Below are positions 36,665 through 46,318 of a DNA stretch of 64,000 bases, piece after piece; the stretch's first letter is position 1, and each line of letters opens with the position of its first letter. The notes under the pieces are model-generated. The model did no database searches. It was not told the DNA's origin and saw only the letters and a program-made list of their open reading frames with translations. The position numbers and the translations under genes are program-made. The DNA is from Maridesulfovibrio hydrothermalis AM13 = DSM 14728 (GTDB lineage: Bacteria > Desulfobacterota > Desulfovibrionia > Desulfovibrionales > Desulfovibrionaceae), in assembly GCF_000331025.1 (NCBI RefSeq), contig NC_020055.1, positions 2,016,370-2,080,369 of the forward strand, written 5' to 3'.

Positions 36665-39600
36665 ATGGATTTTGTAAAATTTTCAATTGAAAAGCCTGTA
36701 TCGGTGCTGGTGGGAGTTATCCTGTTGGTTCTTTTTGGAGGACTAGCTCTTTCAGGGCTTCCCTATCAGCTTTCTCCCTCGGTTACTGAACCGGAAATTA
36801 CTGTTGAAACAAGCTGGAGCGGGGCAACCCCTTACGATATTGAACGTGATATCATCGAGGAACAGGAAAAGGTTCTGAAAGGTGTCACCGGACTGGTGGA
36901 GATGGAGTCTGAATGCTTTAACAGCTTCGGGCGTATCTCCCTGCGTTTTAAGATCGGCACTGATATTGATGATGCACTGCTGAGGGTTTCAAATAAGCTT
37001 AATGAAGTGAAAAAATATCCGGCGGACTCTGACCGTCCGGTAATCACCGCTACAGGAGCGGCAACTTCTCCGGTCATCTGGATGATTTTTGAGACCCTTC
37101 CGGAAAATAAGCACCACATTGACGAGTTTATTACCTTCTTTGAAAACGATGTGCGTCAGTACCTTGAGCGTGTGGACGGTGTTGCGGACTTGTTTGTCGG
37201 TGGTGGTACTGAAAATGAAATGCATGTCATTATCGCTCCTGAAAAGCTGGCTGCCTATAATCTTACTATTGCTAAAGTTATTGAGGTTCTGAAGAGCGAA
37301 AACGCCAATATTTCTGCTGGTAACCTCGGGGTGGGCAGGCGTGATTACCGTATCCGCACCACAGCTGAATTCCGTTCTCCTGAAGAAATAGAAAATGTTG
37401 TAATTACATCATCAGGACAGCAAAGGGTGACTATCGCCGATGTCGGCAAGGTTGTACGGGGTTTCGATAAAGCCGAAGTCGCCATGCTGCGTAACGGCAT
37501 TCCGGGGATTGCCATCGGGGTAAAACCTGAACCCGGCTCCAACGTGCTGGATATGACCCGTGAGGTTAAAAAAGTTGTTGATGAGCTTAATGCGAACATT
37601 CTTGCAAAAGAAGGCACTCATCTCGTGTGGGTTTATGATCAGGCTCCGTATATTAACGGTGCAATTGATCTGGTAAAACAGAATATCATCATCGGCGGGG
37701 TACTGGCGATTATCGTGCTGCTGATTTTCTTGCAGTCATTTTCAGCAACGGTCATTGTTGCCATTGCCATCCCTATTTCCGTGATCGGTTCATTCATTGT
37801 TTTCGGAGGGCTGGGCAGATCTCTGAACATTATCAGTATGTCCGGTATTTCCTTTGCCGTTGGTATGCTGGTGGATAACGCCATTGTTGTATTGGAAAAT
37901 ATTGATCGTCATCGAGGTATGGGAAAGCCCCCGTTCAAGGCTGCTTATGATGGAGCCAGCGAAGTATGGGGGGCGGTTCTGGCCTCGACCCTGACAACTG
38001 TCGCGGTTTTCCTTCCGGTCGTATTTATCGAAGAGGAAGCCGGACAGCTTTTCAAGGACATCGCCATTGCGGTAACCTGCGCAATTTCACTTTCTCTGTT
38101 CGTTTCAGTTTCAGTTATACCTATGCTGGCTAAGCAGTTCTATTCTTTTTCCAAGCGGAAAAAGAAGGTCAAACGTAATTTTCTGACCAGAGCGGGCGGA
38201 GTCATTTCGGATTGGGTTATGGGATTGCTGGAACTTGCTATCCGCAACTGGGCAACCAGAATATCAACTGTTGTGATTCTTGTTGCAGCGTCCGCATTGA
38301 TAGTCTTTTCCTTTTTTCCAAAAATGGAATACCTGCCGCAGGGTAACCGCAACCTCATTCTCTCCATTTTAATTCCGCCGCCGGGGCTGTCATACGAGGA
38401 ACGTGATTCCATTGGTGAATTTATTTCCTCGCAGGTGGAACCGTATATTAAGGAAGAAAAGGATGGATTTCCTCAAGTTGAAAGCCTTTTCTATGTATCT
38501 GCGCCGTCAATTAATTTATTTGGCGCAATGGCTAAAGATGAAGAACGTCCGGCTGAACTTATTCCGCTTTTCAACCGTATTATGAATTCCATTCCCGGCA
38601 TGTTCGGGGTCAGCATTCAGGCTTCCATCTTTGAATCCGGACTTGGTAAAGGACGAATGGTGGCGGTTGATTTCAGCGGAACAGATTTGAATAAACTTAT
38701 TGCCGCTGCCGGAACGATGTTCGGCATGGCAAGGCAGGCTGTGCCCGGTGCACAGGTCAGGCCGATTCCATCCCTTGAAATGCTCTATCCCGAAGTGCGT
38801 ATTATTCCGGATCGTGACCGTTTGCGCGCTGCCGGAATGTCCAGTCGGGAACTGGGAGAAGCTCTTGACGTTCTTATGGACGGGCGCAAGATCGGTGATT
38901 TCAAACAAGAGGGTAAAAAGAAAATTGACCTGAAGCTTAAAGCCTCGGATGCCGGGGTGAGCACTCCGGAAGAATTATACAATTCGCTGGTTGCCACTCC
39001 GCAAGGCTGGGCGGTTCCGGTTTCATCGCTGTCGAATATAGAAAGAACTTACGGTATTACCCAGATCCGCCATCTGGAGCGGCAGAGGACCGTAACTTTG
39101 CAGATTACCCCGCCCAAATCCATGCCGCTGGAGCAGGCGATGGATATCGTGCAGAATAAGTTGATTCCTGAGGTTAAAGAAATGGGACTGCTGGACGGCG
39201 TTAACGTGCGTATGTCCGGCGCTGCTGATAAACTGACTCAGACCCGTGAAGCTATGCAGTGGAATTTTCTGCTGGCGGTTGTTATCACCTATCTGCTTAT
39301 GGCGGCCCTGTTCGGGAACTTTATCTATCCGGTCATCATTCTGCTGACTGTGCCGCTGGCTGGCGCAGGCGGTTTTCTCGGCCTTAAGCTGGAGAATCTC
39401 TTTATCGCGCCGCAGCCGCTTGATGTACTGACTATGCTGGGTTTTGTTATCCTTATCGGGGTTGTTGTTAATAACGCGATTCTTATCGTGCATCAGTCGC
39501 TCAATAATGTGCGGCAGGGCGGTATGGAGCACAAGGAAGCGGTGCTTGAGGCAACCCGTTCAAGACTGCGCCCCATTTATATGTCAGCTACGACATCCAT

Positions 39601-39781
39601 CTTCGGAATGCTGCCGCTGGCGATAGCCCCCGGTCCCGGTTCGGAGCTGTATCGCGGACTCGGAGCAGTAGTGCTCGGCGGTCTGGCACTGTCTACGGTC
39701 TTTACCGTATTTATGATTCCTGCTCTGCTGATGTTTTTCATCAAGATGGAGAAGGTCGGAAGTAAGGATGCTACGGTTTAA
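36665..39781 (+). CDS. RND family efflux transporter permease
   Basis: A 1038-residue inner-membrane proton-driven pump of the AcrB/MexB superfamily. Transmembrane helix 1 is at ~12-30; two large periplasmic loops flank the central helices. Motifs include SGISFAVGMLVDNAIVVLENI (helix 4, with the proton-relay Asp) and GFVILIGVVVNNAILIVH (helix 10). Substrate unknown: no heavy-metal signature, so hydrophobic or drug-like compounds are likely. It forms an operon with the adaptor gene. Confidence 0.94.
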   Translation: MDFVKFSIEKPVSVLVGVILLVLFGGLALSGLPYQLSPSVTEPEITVETSWSGATPYDIERDIIEEQEKVLKGVTGLVEMESECFNSFGRISLRFKIGTDIDDALLRVSNKLNEVKKYPADSDRPVITATGAATSPVIWMIFETLPENKHHIDEFITFFENDVRQYLERVDGVADLFVGGGTENEMHVIIAPEKLAAYNLTIAKVIEVLKSENANISAGNLGVGRRDYRIRTTAEFRSPEEIENVVITSSGQQRVTIADVGKVVRGFDKAEVAMLRNGIPGIAIGVKPEPGSNVLDMTREVKKVVDELNANILAKEGTHLVWVYDQAPYINGAIDLVKQNIIIGGVLAIIVLLIFLQSFSATVIVAIAIPISVIGSFIVFGGLGRSLNIISMSGISFAVGMLVDNAIVVLENIDRHRGMGKPPFKAAYDGASEVWGAVLASTLTTVAVFLPVVFIEEEAGQLFKDIAIAVTCAISLSLFVSVSVIPMLAKQFYSFSKRKKKVKRNFLTRAGGVISDWVMGLLELAIRNWATRISTVVILVAASALIVFSFFPKMEYLPQGNRNLILSILIPPPGLSYEERDSIGEFISSQVEPYIKEEKDGFPQVESLFYVSAPSINLFGAMAKDEERPAELIPLFNRIMNSIPGMFGVSIQASIFESGLGKGRMVAVDFSGTDLNKLIAAAGTMFGMARQAVPGAQVRPIPSLEMLYPEVRIIPDRDRLRAAGMSSRELGEALDVLMDGRKIGDFKQEGKKKIDLKLKASDAGVSTPEELYNSLVATPQGWAVPVSSLSNIERTYGITQIRHLERQRTVTLQITPPKSMPLEQAMDIVQNKLIPEVKEMGLLDGVNVRMSGAADKLTQTREAMQWNFLLAVVITYLLMAALFGNFIYPVIILLTVPLAGAGGFLGLKLENLFIAPQPLDVLTMLGFVILIGVVVNNAILIVHQSLNNVRQGGMEHKEAVLEATRSRLRPIYMSATTSIFGMLPLAIAPGPGSELYRGLGAVVLGGLALSTVFTVFMIPALLMFFIKMEKVGSKDATV

Positions 39782-39876
39782 GTGTCTGTTAAATAGAGGA
39801 GTTTTGTTTTTGACAGTAGATTTTGTCTCAGGCGGCCAAAGGGGATAATCCTTTTTGGAATTCTTCTCGGAATAAA

Positions 39877-39916
39877 ATAGAATCCCCCTGCGAATCTGGT
39901 TCGCAGGGGGATTTCG
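39877..39916. terminator. Bidirectional terminator between RND and aminotransferase genes
   Basis: Perfect 14-bp stem AATCCCCCTGCGAA/TTCGCAGGGGGATT with a five-base loop, between convergent genes. Confidence 0.88.
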
Positions 39917-39960
39917 TATCAACTCAAAAGCGCAAAGCGCATCAACTTCTTTCTATATTC

Positions 39961-41121
39961 TTAACTATTTTCCTTTACATATTTTTCAAGTCTGTTCATT
40001 CCCTCGGTCAGATTTTCGATTGAGTTGGCGTATGACAGCCGGATGTAGCCTTCAGCTCCCTCGCCGAAATCAATGCCGGGGGTTACTCCTATTCCTGCTT
40101 TTTCTAGAATATCAAAGGCTAGTTTCAGGGAACTTCCATCGAATTTCAATGCCAGATGTTTCATATTTACCAGCACATAGAAAGCTCCGGTAGGTTCCAC
40201 TTTAATATCAAATCCTATTTCGCGCAGTCGTTTGAGTATGAATTTACGACGTGTGTCATAAATATCTTTGATGCGGTTAACATCATCCCATGATTCAGTC
40301 AGGGCCGCCACTCCCGCCCGCTGCGCCATAGAATTGGCAGAGATGAAAAAGTTCTGACAAAGCTTTTGCATGGGACGGATGTATTTCTCAGGAGCAATCA
40401 GATAGCCAAGTCTCCAGCCCGTCATGGCGAAAAGTTTGGAAAATCCATTCAGCACAAAGGCGTGATCGGTATATTCCAATATAGAATGCTCCTGCTCTCC
40501 GTAAACAAGGCCGTGATAAATTTCATCTGAAATGATCCAAGGGCCTAGCTTTGCAATTTTCGCCATGCGCTCAGGCGAAAGAAGAGTGCCGGTGGGATTG
40601 GACGGGGAGTTTATCAGGATCGCTTTAGTTTTGCTGTTGATTGCTTTAGCAATCTCCTCTGGGCGAAATTGAAATCCGTCCTCTTCGTAAGTGGTGATAC
40701 TGTTGGCCTCTGCTCCTGCAAAAGAGATAAAGTTGCTGTAGCAGGCATAACAGGGATCAGAAACAATGATGTTGTCGCCTTGGTCCAGTATAAAAGTAAA
40801 TAGCAGCAGCATTGCCGGTGATGTCCCTTGAGTCACGATAATGCGGCCCGGGTCAACGTCCACGCTGTATCTGTCTTTGTGGTATTTGCTGATAGCTTCG
40901 CGTAATTCAGGTATTCCGAGGCTGTGGGTGTAGTGAGTTTCACCTTTTTCAAGGGCTTTGCAGCATGCCTTTTTTATGCATTCCGGCGTGTCAAAGTCCG
41001 GTTCACCAATTTCCATATGAATAATGCTGCGACCTTCACGTTCCATTTGTTGTGCTTTTTCAAGTATATCCATTACCAGAAAAGGTGTGATCTCACAGGC
41101 TCGTTTAGAAATGCAATCCAT
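39961..41121 (-). CDS. Class I/II pyridoxal-phosphate aminotransferase
   Basis: A 386-residue fold-type I enzyme. MEIGEPDFDTP and YTHSLGIPELREAIS form the N-terminal substrate region, INSPSNPTG and WIISDEIYHGLVYG the cofactor pocket, and the Schiff-base Lys lies in LNGFSKLFAMTGWRLGY. It resembles aspartate/alanine or aromatic aminotransferases; the substrate cannot be fixed. The start at 41121 is chosen because GGAGAG precedes it; upstream in-frame starts lack a site. Confidence 0.9.
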   Translation of the reverse strand: MDCISKRACEITPFLVMDILEKAQQMEREGRSIIHMEIGEPDFDTPECIKKACCKALEKGETHYTHSLGIPELREAISKYHKDRYSVDVDPGRIIVTQGTSPAMLLLFTFILDQGDNIIVSDPCYACYSNFISFAGAEANSITTYEEDGFQFRPEEIAKAINSKTKAILINSPSNPTGTLLSPERMAKIAKLGPWIISDEIYHGLVYGEQEHSILEYTDHAFVLNGFSKLFAMTGWRLGYLIAPEKYIRPMQKLCQNFFISANSMAQRAGVAALTESWDDVNRIKDIYDTRRKFILKRLREIGFDIKVEPTGAFYVLVNMKHLALKFDGSSLKLAFDILEKAGIGVTPGIDFGEGAEGYIRLSYANSIENLTEGMNRLEKYVKENS

Positions 41122-41313
41122 GCTGCTCTCCATATATTTCAAGCGGATATCCGCTTGTGAAATTGATTTGTTATTTTTAACGGTTGTATACAGCCTCATA
41201 AGACGAAGCGCAATAGAGTCGGGGAAATGTGTATTTCAAGGCTTGCCCCATTGCTTGAGCTGGAGTAACTATCCGCAGCACATTCACAGAAAATTTCGGG
41301 CTGATAACTTAAA

Positions 41314-41868
41314 ATGAAAATCCTACTGATTGATAATAACGACAGTTTCACCAATAACCTTGTGCATTTGCTGGCAAAAGAAATTGTCGGGGCTGAGGTT
41401 GCCGTCCTGCCATATTCAAATACAACTGATCCGGACATGGTTCAGCCCTTTGTAACTGAATATGATTTGCTGATAATTTCTCCCGGTCCGGGGTGTCCGG
41501 CAGATTATCCCGGCTATGAAAAAATCATTGAATCGGACAAGCCTGTCCTGGGTGTTTGTCTGGGCATGCAGATACTTAATGAGTACTTCGGCGGTAAAAC
41601 CAAACGCCTTGAGGGCTGTTTTCACGGACGTACCGAAAGAATAAATTTTAACGGCGATAATATCAGAGTAGCCCGATACCATTCGCTGTATTGCGCCGAA
41701 GTAGGGGAAGCCCTTGAGGTTATAGCAGCCAACAAAAGCGGTGTGCCTATGGCCGTCGGCCATAAGGAATTGCCACTGCTGGGTTATCAGTTTCATCCGG
41801 AATCATTTTTAACCGAGCAAGCCGGAGTCTTCATTGAATACGCCCTGCACTATTTTAAACTCCGTTAG
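41314..41868 (+). CDS. pabA: Aminodeoxychorismate synthase, glutaminase component
   Basis: A 184-residue class I glutamine amidotransferase. LIDNNDSFTNNLVHLL is at the N-terminus, ISPGPGCP follows, the nucleophile Cys is in VLGVCLGMQIL, and His-Glu in QFHPESFLT. The same fold serves anthranilate synthase; the partner gene pabB decides the assignment here. Its 3' end overlaps pabB by 35 bases. Confidence 0.88.
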   Translation: MKILLIDNNDSFTNNLVHLLAKEIVGAEVAVLPYSNTTDPDMVQPFVTEYDLLIISPGPGCPADYPGYEKIIESDKPVLGVCLGMQILNEYFGGKTKRLEGCFHGRTERINFNGDNIRVARYHSLYCAEVGEALEVIAANKSGVPMAVGHKELPLLGYQFHPESFLTEQAGVFIEYALHYFKLR

Positions 41869-43123
41869 TTTTGAAAGATTTTGCGATATAGCACTTTATT
41901 TTGTAAAAGAAAAAAGTGCAGATGTGTTGCTTGGTTCACCTGCCTATCCTGAATCAAGCAACAGTTATCTCGGGATCGCCCCTGTCAGTGAACTAACCCT
42001 TGAGGCGGGAACTCCCGCAGATGAAATCGGTCCTGCAATCAAATCTTTCGCCTTTGCTGATGAAGGTCCGTCTATCGGTTATGTCAGTTATGAGTGCGGT
42101 CATGCTTTGCGCGGGATAGCCAGTGCAAAGTCTACCGAATTTCCCGCTCTGCATTTGAAAAAATATGCTGCCGTGCTGGTTCATGATGCGGGGCGTGAAT
42201 CTCTTCAAGTGCTATCAGCAGATGCGGAATCCGCAGCTGAGATCGTGAAGAAAATACATGCTGCCGATGCTGTGCCTGATGTAGATTTGCCCTGCTTTTC
42301 TGCTGAGTCTGTAGATATGTCTTTAAACAAATGTCAGTATGAAGAGGGCGTGCGGCAGACTCTGGAGTATATCAAGGAAGGGCTTACCTACCAGCTGAAT
42401 TTGTCAACGAAGTTTAATATTCCGGTAGATAATTTTGATCCGGTTCTTTGGTTTTTTGCTCTGAGTAAAAAATATCCTGCCCCGTATTATGCGCTTTTGC
42501 GTTGCGGTGAAAAAGTTATAATATCCACCTCGCCAGAGCTTTTTTTGCGGGTCGAGGGCGGTAAGGTTACATCTGAACCGATTAAAGGCACACTTCGTTT
42601 TGATAAATTCAGTGCTGAGCTTAAGGAAATATTAGTATCATCTCCTAAAGAAGATGCAGAGCTTTCAATGATTGTCGATCTGGTTCGCAACGATATTTCA
42701 GCGGATTGCAACTATGGATCAGTCGTTGTTGAGGATCATAAATCGGTCTTTGCAGTGGATAATCTGTTGCAGATGTATAGTCGGGTATGCGGTAGACTTG
42801 CAGATGATCGGGATTGTATAGATCTTTTTCTGAATGCTTTCCCCGGCGGCTCCATTACCGGATGTCCCAAGAAAAGTTCTATGGAACTTATTGAATTGCT
42901 GGAGCCGCATACGCGTGGGCCTTATTGTGGCAGCATTGTTCTCATTCAGGGACCGCGTGATATGATTTCGTCCATTGCAATCAGGACAGCAGTTTATGAT
43001 CGTTCGAAGGGCGATTTGAGCTATTGGGCGGGGAGCGGGATTGTCATTGATTCAGACCCGCAGGCAGAATATCAGGAAACTTTGGCCAAGGCCGGAAAAA
43101 TACTTACTCCGGAGAAGATGTGA
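41834..43123 (+). CDS. pabB: Aminodeoxychorismate synthase component I
   Basis: A 429-residue chorismate-binding enzyme that forms 4-amino-4-deoxychorismate. The motif EPIKGTLRFD carries the Lys typical of PabB (Ala in anthranilate synthase). Also seen are MIVDLVRNDIS and FPGGSITGCPK. It appears to start at TTG 41834 inside pabA, with GGAG 8 bases upstream. The stop overlaps the pabC start. Confidence 0.92.
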   Translation: MNTPCTILNSVSFERFCDIALYFVKEKSADVLLGSPAYPESSNSYLGIAPVSELTLEAGTPADEIGPAIKSFAFADEGPSIGYVSYECGHALRGIASAKSTEFPALHLKKYAAVLVHDAGRESLQVLSADAESAAEIVKKIHAADAVPDVDLPCFSAESVDMSLNKCQYEEGVRQTLEYIKEGLTYQLNLSTKFNIPVDNFDPVLWFFALSKKYPAPYYALLRCGEKVIISTSPELFLRVEGGKVTSEPIKGTLRFDKFSAELKEILVSSPKEDAELSMIVDLVRNDISADCNYGSVVVEDHKSVFAVDNLLQMYSRVCGRLADDRDCIDLFLNAFPGGSITGCPKKSSMELIELLEPHTRGPYCGSIVLIQGPRDMISSIAIRTAVYDRSKGDLSYWAGSGIVIDSDPQAEYQETLAKAGKILTPEKM

Positions 43124-43887
43124 TCTATTTCAGAAAAGGAAAACTCAGGGAAGATAAAATAGATTTAGATTTAGCCCAGCCTGCTTTTCGGACCGGTTAT
43201 GGTTTTTTTGAAACCATTGCCTGGAATGGCACTGAAATTTGTCATTTGGATCTGCACTTAAAGCGGGCGCGTAAAAGCCTGACTGAGTTTAATGTAATTG
43301 AGCAGGCCATTGATTACGCAAAAATAATAACCGAAGTAGTAGAAGCAAACGGGCTGAGTTCCAAGTTCGCGCGGGTAAACATTTTTTTTCCGGCTGAGCA
43401 GGGCAGAGCTTTCCCCGTTGTATCAGCCGTGCCTTTTGAACATACTCCGGACAGGGTCTGGACGCTGATGCCCGGTGCGGATGTTTTTCTTTCATCATTT
43501 GCGCAGCATAAAACAATGAACCGAATGTCCTATTTGAATGCTTGGCAGAAGGCGGTGGAAAACGGTTTTGATGATGCATTATTGCTTGATTTCGAAGGGC
43601 ATGTACTTGAATCGTCCTTTGCATCGCTACTCTTTTGGAAGGCTGGTAAATTTTATGAACCGCAGACTGACTACAAACTTTCCAGTACTGCTCAGATGGT
43701 CGCTGCTACGCACATTCAAATAGAAAAGACACCGATACTTCTCAACACAGTAGATGAATATGATCATGTCTATGCCCTTAATTCGCTCGGGGGAATGATC
43801 CCTGTTTCAGCTATCGGTGACGTCGTTTTTGAGATTGCACCTGATATTGCTGACATCGTTACCGCTATGGTTCTGGAATTAAAATAG
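43120..43887 (+). CDS. pabC: Aminodeoxychorismate lyase (class IV aminotransferase fold)
   Basis: A 255-residue fold-type IV PLP protein that should release p-aminobenzoate and pyruvate. The PLP Lys lies in the QHKTMNRMSYLNAWQKA region, with the Glu in VLESSFASLLFW. FFETIAWNG is the N-terminal family feature. GTG start overlapping the pabB stop (GTGA), with GGAGAAG upstream. A branched-chain or D-amino-acid aminotransferase is the alternative, but pab context favours PabC. Confidence 0.87.
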   Translation: MIYFRKGKLREDKIDLDLAQPAFRTGYGFFETIAWNGTEICHLDLHLKRARKSLTEFNVIEQAIDYAKIITEVVEANGLSSKFARVNIFFPAEQGRAFPVVSAVPFEHTPDRVWTLMPGADVFLSSFAQHKTMNRMSYLNAWQKAVENGFDDALLLDFEGHVLESSFASLLFWKAGKFYEPQTDYKLSSTAQMVAATHIQIEKTPILLNTVDEYDHVYALNSLGGMIPVSAIGDVVFEIAPDIADIVTAMVLELK

Positions 43888-43969
43888 CAACGATATTGTA
43901 CGTTATTGTCTTCGTGGATTTAATAGTAGTTGTGTGAACTCTTCGAAATTTTTTGGCTACAAAGCAAAG

Positions 43970-44008
43970 AAAAAGTCCCTCGCAACATAAAATTGCGGGG
44001 GACTTTTT
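43970..44008. terminator. Bidirectional terminator between pabC and trpS
   Basis: Stem AAAAAGTCCCTCGCA/TGCGGGGGACTTTTT with a nine-base loop, between convergent genes. Confidence 0.88.
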
Positions 44009-44032
44009 AAATTCTAATAAATGAACAGCAGG

Positions 44033-45028
44033 CTAGAAATTGAATCCGATTTTTTCGCGGATTTCCTCCATATTCTGCTGTGCTTTAGCTTGCGCTTTGG
44101 CTGTGCCGTCAGCAAGGATCTGCCAGACTATATCTGGATTTTCATCCATTTTGCGGCGTCTTTCCTGCATTGGCTGAAGGAATTTACCCATATTTTCAGC
44201 AAGAATTTTTTTACAGTCCACGCAACCAAGAGAAGCATTGCGGCAACCTTTTTCGATCTCTGCACATTTTTCGCTGTCAGTTAACAGTTTGTGGTACGGA
44301 TAAAGGTTGCATATTTCAGGGTTACCCGGATCAGATTTTCTAAGTCTGTTTTTATCAGTGAGCATGGACATTACTTTAGGGCGGACATCTTCCATCGCTT
44401 CACCGAGGAAAATACCGTTATCATAACTTTTGCTCATCTTGCGTCCGTCAAGGCCGGGCAGTTTGGCTTCTTCGGTAAGCATGGCCTGCGGCTCGGGAAA
44501 ATATTCACCGTTAAGGTGGTTGAAGCGGCGGGCAATCTCACGGGCAAGCTCAAGGTGAGGAAGCTGGTCCTGACCAACTGGGACGCGTGAAGGCTTGTAC
44601 ATGAGGATATCAGATGCCATGAGTACCGGATAACCGAGGAATCCGTAAGTGTTCAGTTCTTTTTGAACCAGCTCCTGACGGATTTCTTTGTAAGTGGGGT
44701 TTCTTTCAAGCCAGCCAAGCGGGGTCATCATGGAAAGAGTCAGGTGCAGTTCTGCGTGCTCTTTTACCTGAGATTGATGGAAAATTACACATTTTTCAGG
44801 ATCAAGCCCTGCGGCAACCCAGTCTTTAACCAGTTCAGGGACAAAACCTTTAATACGTCTGGGATCGGAGTACTCACTGGTGAGCGCATGCCAGTCAGCA
44901 ACGAAAAAGTAACATTCGTTGTCTTCCTGAATTTTGATCCAGTTAACCAGTACGCCGAAATAGTGACCTAAATGCAAACGTCCGGTGGGCCTCATGCCTG
45001 AAACAATGCGATTATTAATTTTGCTCAT
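44033..45028 (-). CDS. trpS: Tryptophan--tRNA ligase
   Basis: A 331-residue class Ic synthetase. The HIGH-type motif is RLHLGHYFG after GMRPTG, and the KMSKS motif is GRKMSKSYDN. A Cys-containing segment (EKGCRNASLGCVDCKK, residues ~260-275) lies in the anticodon-binding half. Length is standard. The gene for its substrate, tRNA-Trp, is 700 bases away on the same strand. Confidence 0.96.
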   Translation of the reverse strand: MSKINNRIVSGMRPTGRLHLGHYFGVLVNWIKIQEDNECYFFVADWHALTSEYSDPRRIKGFVPELVKDWVAAGLDPEKCVIFHQSQVKEHAELHLTLSMMTPLGWLERNPTYKEIRQELVQKELNTYGFLGYPVLMASDILMYKPSRVPVGQDQLPHLELAREIARRFNHLNGEYFPEPQAMLTEEAKLPGLDGRKMSKSYDNGIFLGEAMEDVRPKVMSMLTDKNRLRKSDPGNPEICNLYPYHKLLTDSEKCAEIEKGCRNASLGCVDCKKILAENMGKFLQPMQERRRKMDENPDIVWQILADGTAKAQAKAQQNMEEIREKIGFNF

Positions 45029-45055
45029 TTTAAAAACTTGTGTGGGTTGATGATT

Positions 45056-45694
45056 TTAATGAACCAGAAAATTATAGAAAAAACCTATGACCGGGCTGAT
45101 GATTTTACCTAGGATACCGAGCATTGCCAGCAGGATAACAATGATAAAACCGTACCTGAAGGACATATATTGATATGCCGCTCTGCGGGGGAGAAAACCG
45201 GCAATGATCTTACTGCCGTCCAAAGGAGGAATTGGCAGCAGATTAAAGAAGCACAAGGCCAGATTGATTACAACTCCGGCATTTGCAATTTTGACCGTTG
45301 GTTCAAGAATCCTCAACATTAGCGGTGAAAGACCGTTGATATCCATTGAAAAGATTATTTTTACAACGATGGAGAACATTATTGCAAGTGCCATATTGGC
45401 CGCGGGACCGGCAAGAGCCACAAGCATCATATCCCGTTGCGGGTTTTTGAAGTAGGAGGGATTCACAGGAACAGGCTTGGCCCAGCCGATCATACGGGTG
45501 AGGATCAGCGCAAGAGTGCCCATGGGATCAAGATGTTTGAGAGGGTTTAATGTAAGTCGTCCGGCCTGCTTGGCTGTAGGGTCGCCAAGAAGATATGCAG
45601 CAAAGCCGTGAGAAGCTTCGTGACAGGTTATTGCCAGAAGAAAAGGAAGAGCAAGGATACTTATTTCTTTGATTGTATTGGCGATATCGAACAT
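45056..45694 (-). CDS. Site-2 protease family (M50) membrane metallopeptidase
   Basis: A 212-residue integral membrane protein with about five to six helices. The zinc-binding HExxH is in ITCHEASHGFAAY, and the second motif is IPPLDGSKI (NPDG-type variant). It belongs to the short SpoIVFB-like group without PDZ domain, which cleaves substrates within the membrane. The target is unknown. It lies between tRNA-Trp and trpS, 27 bases before trpS. Confidence 0.9.
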   Translation of the reverse strand: MFDIANTIKEISILALPFLLAITCHEASHGFAAYLLGDPTAKQAGRLTLNPLKHLDPMGTLALILTRMIGWAKPVPVNPSYFKNPQRDMMLVALAGPAANMALAIMFSIVVKIIFSMDINGLSPLMLRILEPTVKIANAGVVINLALCFFNLLPIPPLDGSKIIAGFLPRRAAYQYMSFRYGFIIVILLAMLGILGKIISPVIGFFYNFLVH

Positions 45695-45730
45695 GGATAC
45701 TTAGCTTGTTCGCTTTTTAGAAGTGATAAA

Positions 45731-45807
45731 TGGCAGGCCAGGAGGGATTCGAACCCCCAGCATTCGGTTTTGGAGCCCGACGTTCTAGCCGTTGGAACTA
45801 CTGGCCT
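45731..45807 (-). tRNA. tRNA-Trp (anticodon CCA)
   Basis: Complete cloverleaf on the minus strand: acceptor AGGCCAG/CTGGCCT, anticodon loop CTCCAAA with anticodon CCA, T-loop GGTTCGAAT, discriminator G and encoded CCA at 45731-45733. Located just upstream of the M50 gene and trpS. Confidence 0.97.
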
Positions 45808-45878
45808 GCATTTATGAATTTGAGATCTCTGTCGTCAAATCCAAATGGGTGCTATCACGATCCCGCCACATGGGCAAG

Positions 45879-45908
45879 AAAAAAGGAGCCTGTTTTTTAC
45901 AGACTCCC
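45879..45908 (-). terminator. Intrinsic terminator after the response regulator
   Basis: Minus-strand stem GGAGTCTGT/ACAGGCTCC (one mismatch) followed by six T, 50 bases after the stop of the response regulator gene. Confidence 0.75.
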
Positions 45909-45958
45909 AAAAAAAGTTAAAAAAACCGGCTCAATCTGATCGTTGCAAAAAGTGTTAT

Positions 45959-46318
45959 TTAGCCTAAAGCTTCTTTGATTTTGCTTTTTAGCACGCTCAG
46001 GTCAACGGATTTAACCACATAATGATCTGCGGCTATGGATTTCATGTCGTGCTTGAAGCTGTCATAGGCGGTGCTTAAGATAACTGGGAGATCATGGTCC
46101 TCCTGCCGGATCTCCTGCAGTAAATCCAGTCCTGAACGGTCAATGCCTAATTTGATGTCGAGGATGACCAGATGCGGAGTTTCTCTTTTTATTACGGCAA
46201 GAATATTTTCTGTGCCGTCAGAGGTGGCAACTTGAAAGCCGGCAGCTTCAAGCTCTTCTCTGTAAAGCATCCGTATATGTTTTTCATCGTCTACGACTAA
46301 AATTGTTTGCTGAGTCAT
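45959..46318 (-). CDS. Response regulator, receiver domain only
   Basis: A 119-residue CheY/Spo0F-like receiver: VVDDEKH acidic pair, phosphorylated Asp in LVILDIKLG, conserved Thr/Ser in ILSTAYD, Lys in YVVKSVD. No output domain. The start at 46318 is fixed by AAGGAG six bases upstream; a TTG two codons earlier is unlikely. Stand-alone gene with its own terminator; kinase partner unknown. Confidence 0.9.
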   Translation of the reverse strand: MTQQTILVVDDEKHIRMLYREELEAAGFQVATSDGTENILAVIKRETPHLVILDIKLGIDRSGLDLLQEIRQEDHDLPVILSTAYDSFKHDMKSIAADHYVVKSVDLSVLKSKIKEALG

